Below, one piece after another: positions 62,959 through 64,000 of a stretch of DNA of 64,000 nt (position 1 is the stretch's first letter; each line of letters opens with the position of its first letter). This DNA is from Pigmentibacter sp. JX0631 (lineage in GTDB: Bacteria; Bdellovibrionota_B; Oligoflexia; Silvanigrellales; Silvanigrellaceae): assembly GCF_029873255.1 (NCBI RefSeq), contig NZ_CP123622.1:3075001-3139000 (forward strand). Reading direction: 5' to 3'. The position numbers were made by a program, and so were the translations under genes. A model generated the notes under the pieces. It saw nothing but the letters and a program-made list of their open reading frames with translations. It searched no databases and had not been told where the DNA came from.

Positions 62959-63462
62959 ATGTCCTTAAAAAATATTAATGAGTATCTCCCAACTAGATTT
63001 TGGTTGATGAAAACTGAGCCTAATGTTTTTTCTTTTGCAGATTTACAGCAAAAAAAAGATCAAAAAGAATTTTGGGATGGAGTGAGAAATTATTTAGCAA
63101 GAAATTTTATGCAGAAAGAAATGCACGTTGGTGATAAAGTATTATTCTATCATTCAAATGCAGAGCCAACAGGAATAGCAGGAATTGTTGAAATTGTAGA
63201 ATCAGCTCGCCCAGATTTATCAGCTCTTGATCCAAAGTCAAAATATTTTGATCCTAAGTCTACAAAAGAAAATCCAAGGTGGTTTGCTGTTACTGTAGGT
63301 AAACCACAAAAATTTTCTCAATTTGTTTCTTTAATGCAATTAAAAGAATATAAAGAATTACAGAGTATGCTTTTGTTACGAAAAGGTCAGAGACTTTCAA
63401 TATTACCTGTTTCTGAAGAAGAATTTCATTTTATAGTAGAATTGGGCAGTCAAAAAAAATAA
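62959..63462 (+). CDS. EVE domain protein (THYN1-like)
   Basis: A 167-residue protein made of one EVE domain: FWLMKTEPNVFSFADL at the N-terminus, WDGVRNYLARNFM, GDKVLFYHSNAEPTGIAGIVEI and RWFAVTVGKPQKF. EVE domains relate to PUA/YTH folds and bind modified bases in RNA or DNA; the precise role of this group is unproven. The start ATG directly follows the leucine dehydrogenase stop (TAAATG), so the two are translationally coupled. There is no SD of its own. Confidence 0.9.
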   Translation: MSLKNINEYLPTRFWLMKTEPNVFSFADLQQKKDQKEFWDGVRNYLARNFMQKEMHVGDKVLFYHSNAEPTGIAGIVEIVESARPDLSALDPKSKYFDPKSTKENPRWFAVTVGKPQKFSQFVSLMQLKEYKELQSMLLLRKGQRLSILPVSEEEFHFIVELGSQKK

Positions 63463-63475
63463 AGGACTGAAGCTT

Positions 63476-64000
63476 ATGAAAAATATATATGTGGTAGCTG
63501 CAAAGCGAACTCCTATTGGGCGTTTTCAAGGAGTGTTCAAACAAACATCAGCTCCAAAATTAGGAGCTATTGCTGTAAAAGCAGCTATTGAAGCGAGTGG
63601 TTTAAGTAACACACATGTTGAAGAAATAATAATGGGTCAAGTATTAACTAGTGGAGTTGGACAAGCACCTGCTCGCCAAGCCGCTATCTATGCAGGACTT
63701 CCTGATTCCGTGCAAGCTTTAACCGTTGGAAAAGTATGTGGTAGCGGACTGAAAGCCGTTGCATTAGGAGCTCAATCTATCATAACCCAAGATTCAAATG
63801 TTGTTGTAGTTGGGGGGCAGGAAAGCATGTCTTGTGCTCCCTATATTCTTCCGCAAGCGCGTGATGGAATGCGCATGGGGCATAAAGAAATCATCGATTC
63901 TATGATTCAAGACGGGCTTTGGGATCCATATAACAATTTACATATGGGAAATTGTGCTGAATTTTGTGCAAAAGAATATCAGTTTACAAGAGAAGCTCAG
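63476..64000 (+). CDS. Acetyl-CoA C-acyltransferase (thiolase), 5' part
   Basis: The first 175 codons of a thiolase are visible before the window ends. The sequence starts MKNIYVVAAKRTPIGRF and contains the nucleophile Cys88 in TVGKVCGSGLKAV and NVVVVGGQESMSCAPYI, all typical of acetyl-CoA acetyltransferase or beta-ketothiolase. The reaction joins two acetyl-CoA or cleaves acetoacetyl-CoA. Its context after leucine dehydrogenase points to branched-chain amino-acid or fatty-acid degradation. AGGA lies about nine bases before ATG 63476. The C-terminal half, with the His and second Cys, is outside the window. Confidence 0.93.
   Translation, partial: MKNIYVVAAKRTPIGRFQGVFKQTSAPKLGAIAVKAAIEASGLSNTHVEEIIMGQVLTSGVGQAPARQAAIYAGLPDSVQALTVGKVCGSGLKAVALGAQSIITQDSNVVVVGGQESMSCAPYILPQARDGMRMGHKEIIDSMIQDGLWDPYNNLHMGNCAEFCAKEYQFTREAQ

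Overview
The window is A+T-rich, densely packed bacterial DNA from a Gram-negative (diderm) organism. It encodes the LPS-export permeases LptF and LptG, outer-membrane beta-barrels, several lipoproteins, FabI and MurJ. The low G+C, poly-Lys/Asn-rich proteins, Lys-rich AT-hook chromatin protein, MRP-like ABC exporter, Cache chemoreceptors and many small extracytoplasmic proteins would fit a Bdellovibrionota/Oligoflexia-type lineage (for example Silvanigrellales). That placement is an inference from gene content and composition, not proven here. I see no tRNA, rRNA, insertion sequence, prophage or CRISPR array. Both window ends cut a gene: an ABC exporter half at the left and a thiolase at the right.

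Layout. 1-8.4 kb: a two-gene MRP/ABCC-type exporter, a divergent HExxH protein, an HDOD protein, exported proteins of unknown role and two solute-binding-like proteins. 8.4-17.6 kb: an APC amino-acid permease, alaS, murJ, a betaine-aldehyde-dehydrogenase-like enzyme and a cysteine synthase-family enzyme. 17.7-25.6 kb: a candidate exopolysaccharide locus. In it, a three-gene operon (processive GT2 synthase, membrane-anchored protein with a degenerate deacetylase-like fold, outer-membrane barrel) is flanked by a response regulator overlapping a GH18-like hydrolase and by an Hpt protein overlapping an intact polysaccharide deacetylase. 25.7-35.1 kb: free-methionine sulfoxide reductase, alpha/beta hydrolase, photolyase, an FtsB-like protein, and an operon of RecQ helicase, Lon-like protease and EpmA-like lysyl ligase. 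35.2-40.2 kb: a DUF3299 protein, twin Cache chemoreceptors and an unknown membrane protein with a small zinc-ribbon-like protein. 40.3-44.5 kb: fabI-lptF-lptG-pentapeptide-repeat operon. 44.6-53.5 kb: gap, a D-Ala-D-Ala-ligase-like gene, an H1/HMGA-like AT-hook protein, mutY, an aldehyde-dehydrogenase pseudoenzyme with an unknown partner, an Fe/Mn superoxide dismutase and an ABC-2 exporter. 53.6-64 kb: a glutamate-synthase-like FMN protein, a second APC permease, two lipoproteins, an MFS exporter with a leader ORF, leucine dehydrogenase, an EVE protein and a thiolase.

Functionally the window mixes housekeeping (alaS, gap, fabI, murJ, lptFG, mutY, recQ) with envelope and secretion modules. The best candidate for an undescribed system is the 17.7-25.6 kb exopolysaccharide locus. 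There, two-component phosphorelay parts are translationally coupled to the two polymer-modifying hydrolases on both sides of the synthase/export operon. Other items that stand out are the AT-hook protein with an exact internal 33-bp duplication, the dead aldehyde dehydrogenase, the ABCC-like exporter and the leader ORF upstream of the MFS gene. Start codons were chosen from visible Shine-Dalgarno (SD) sequences and often differ from the longest ORF. All functional calls are from sequence reading only.
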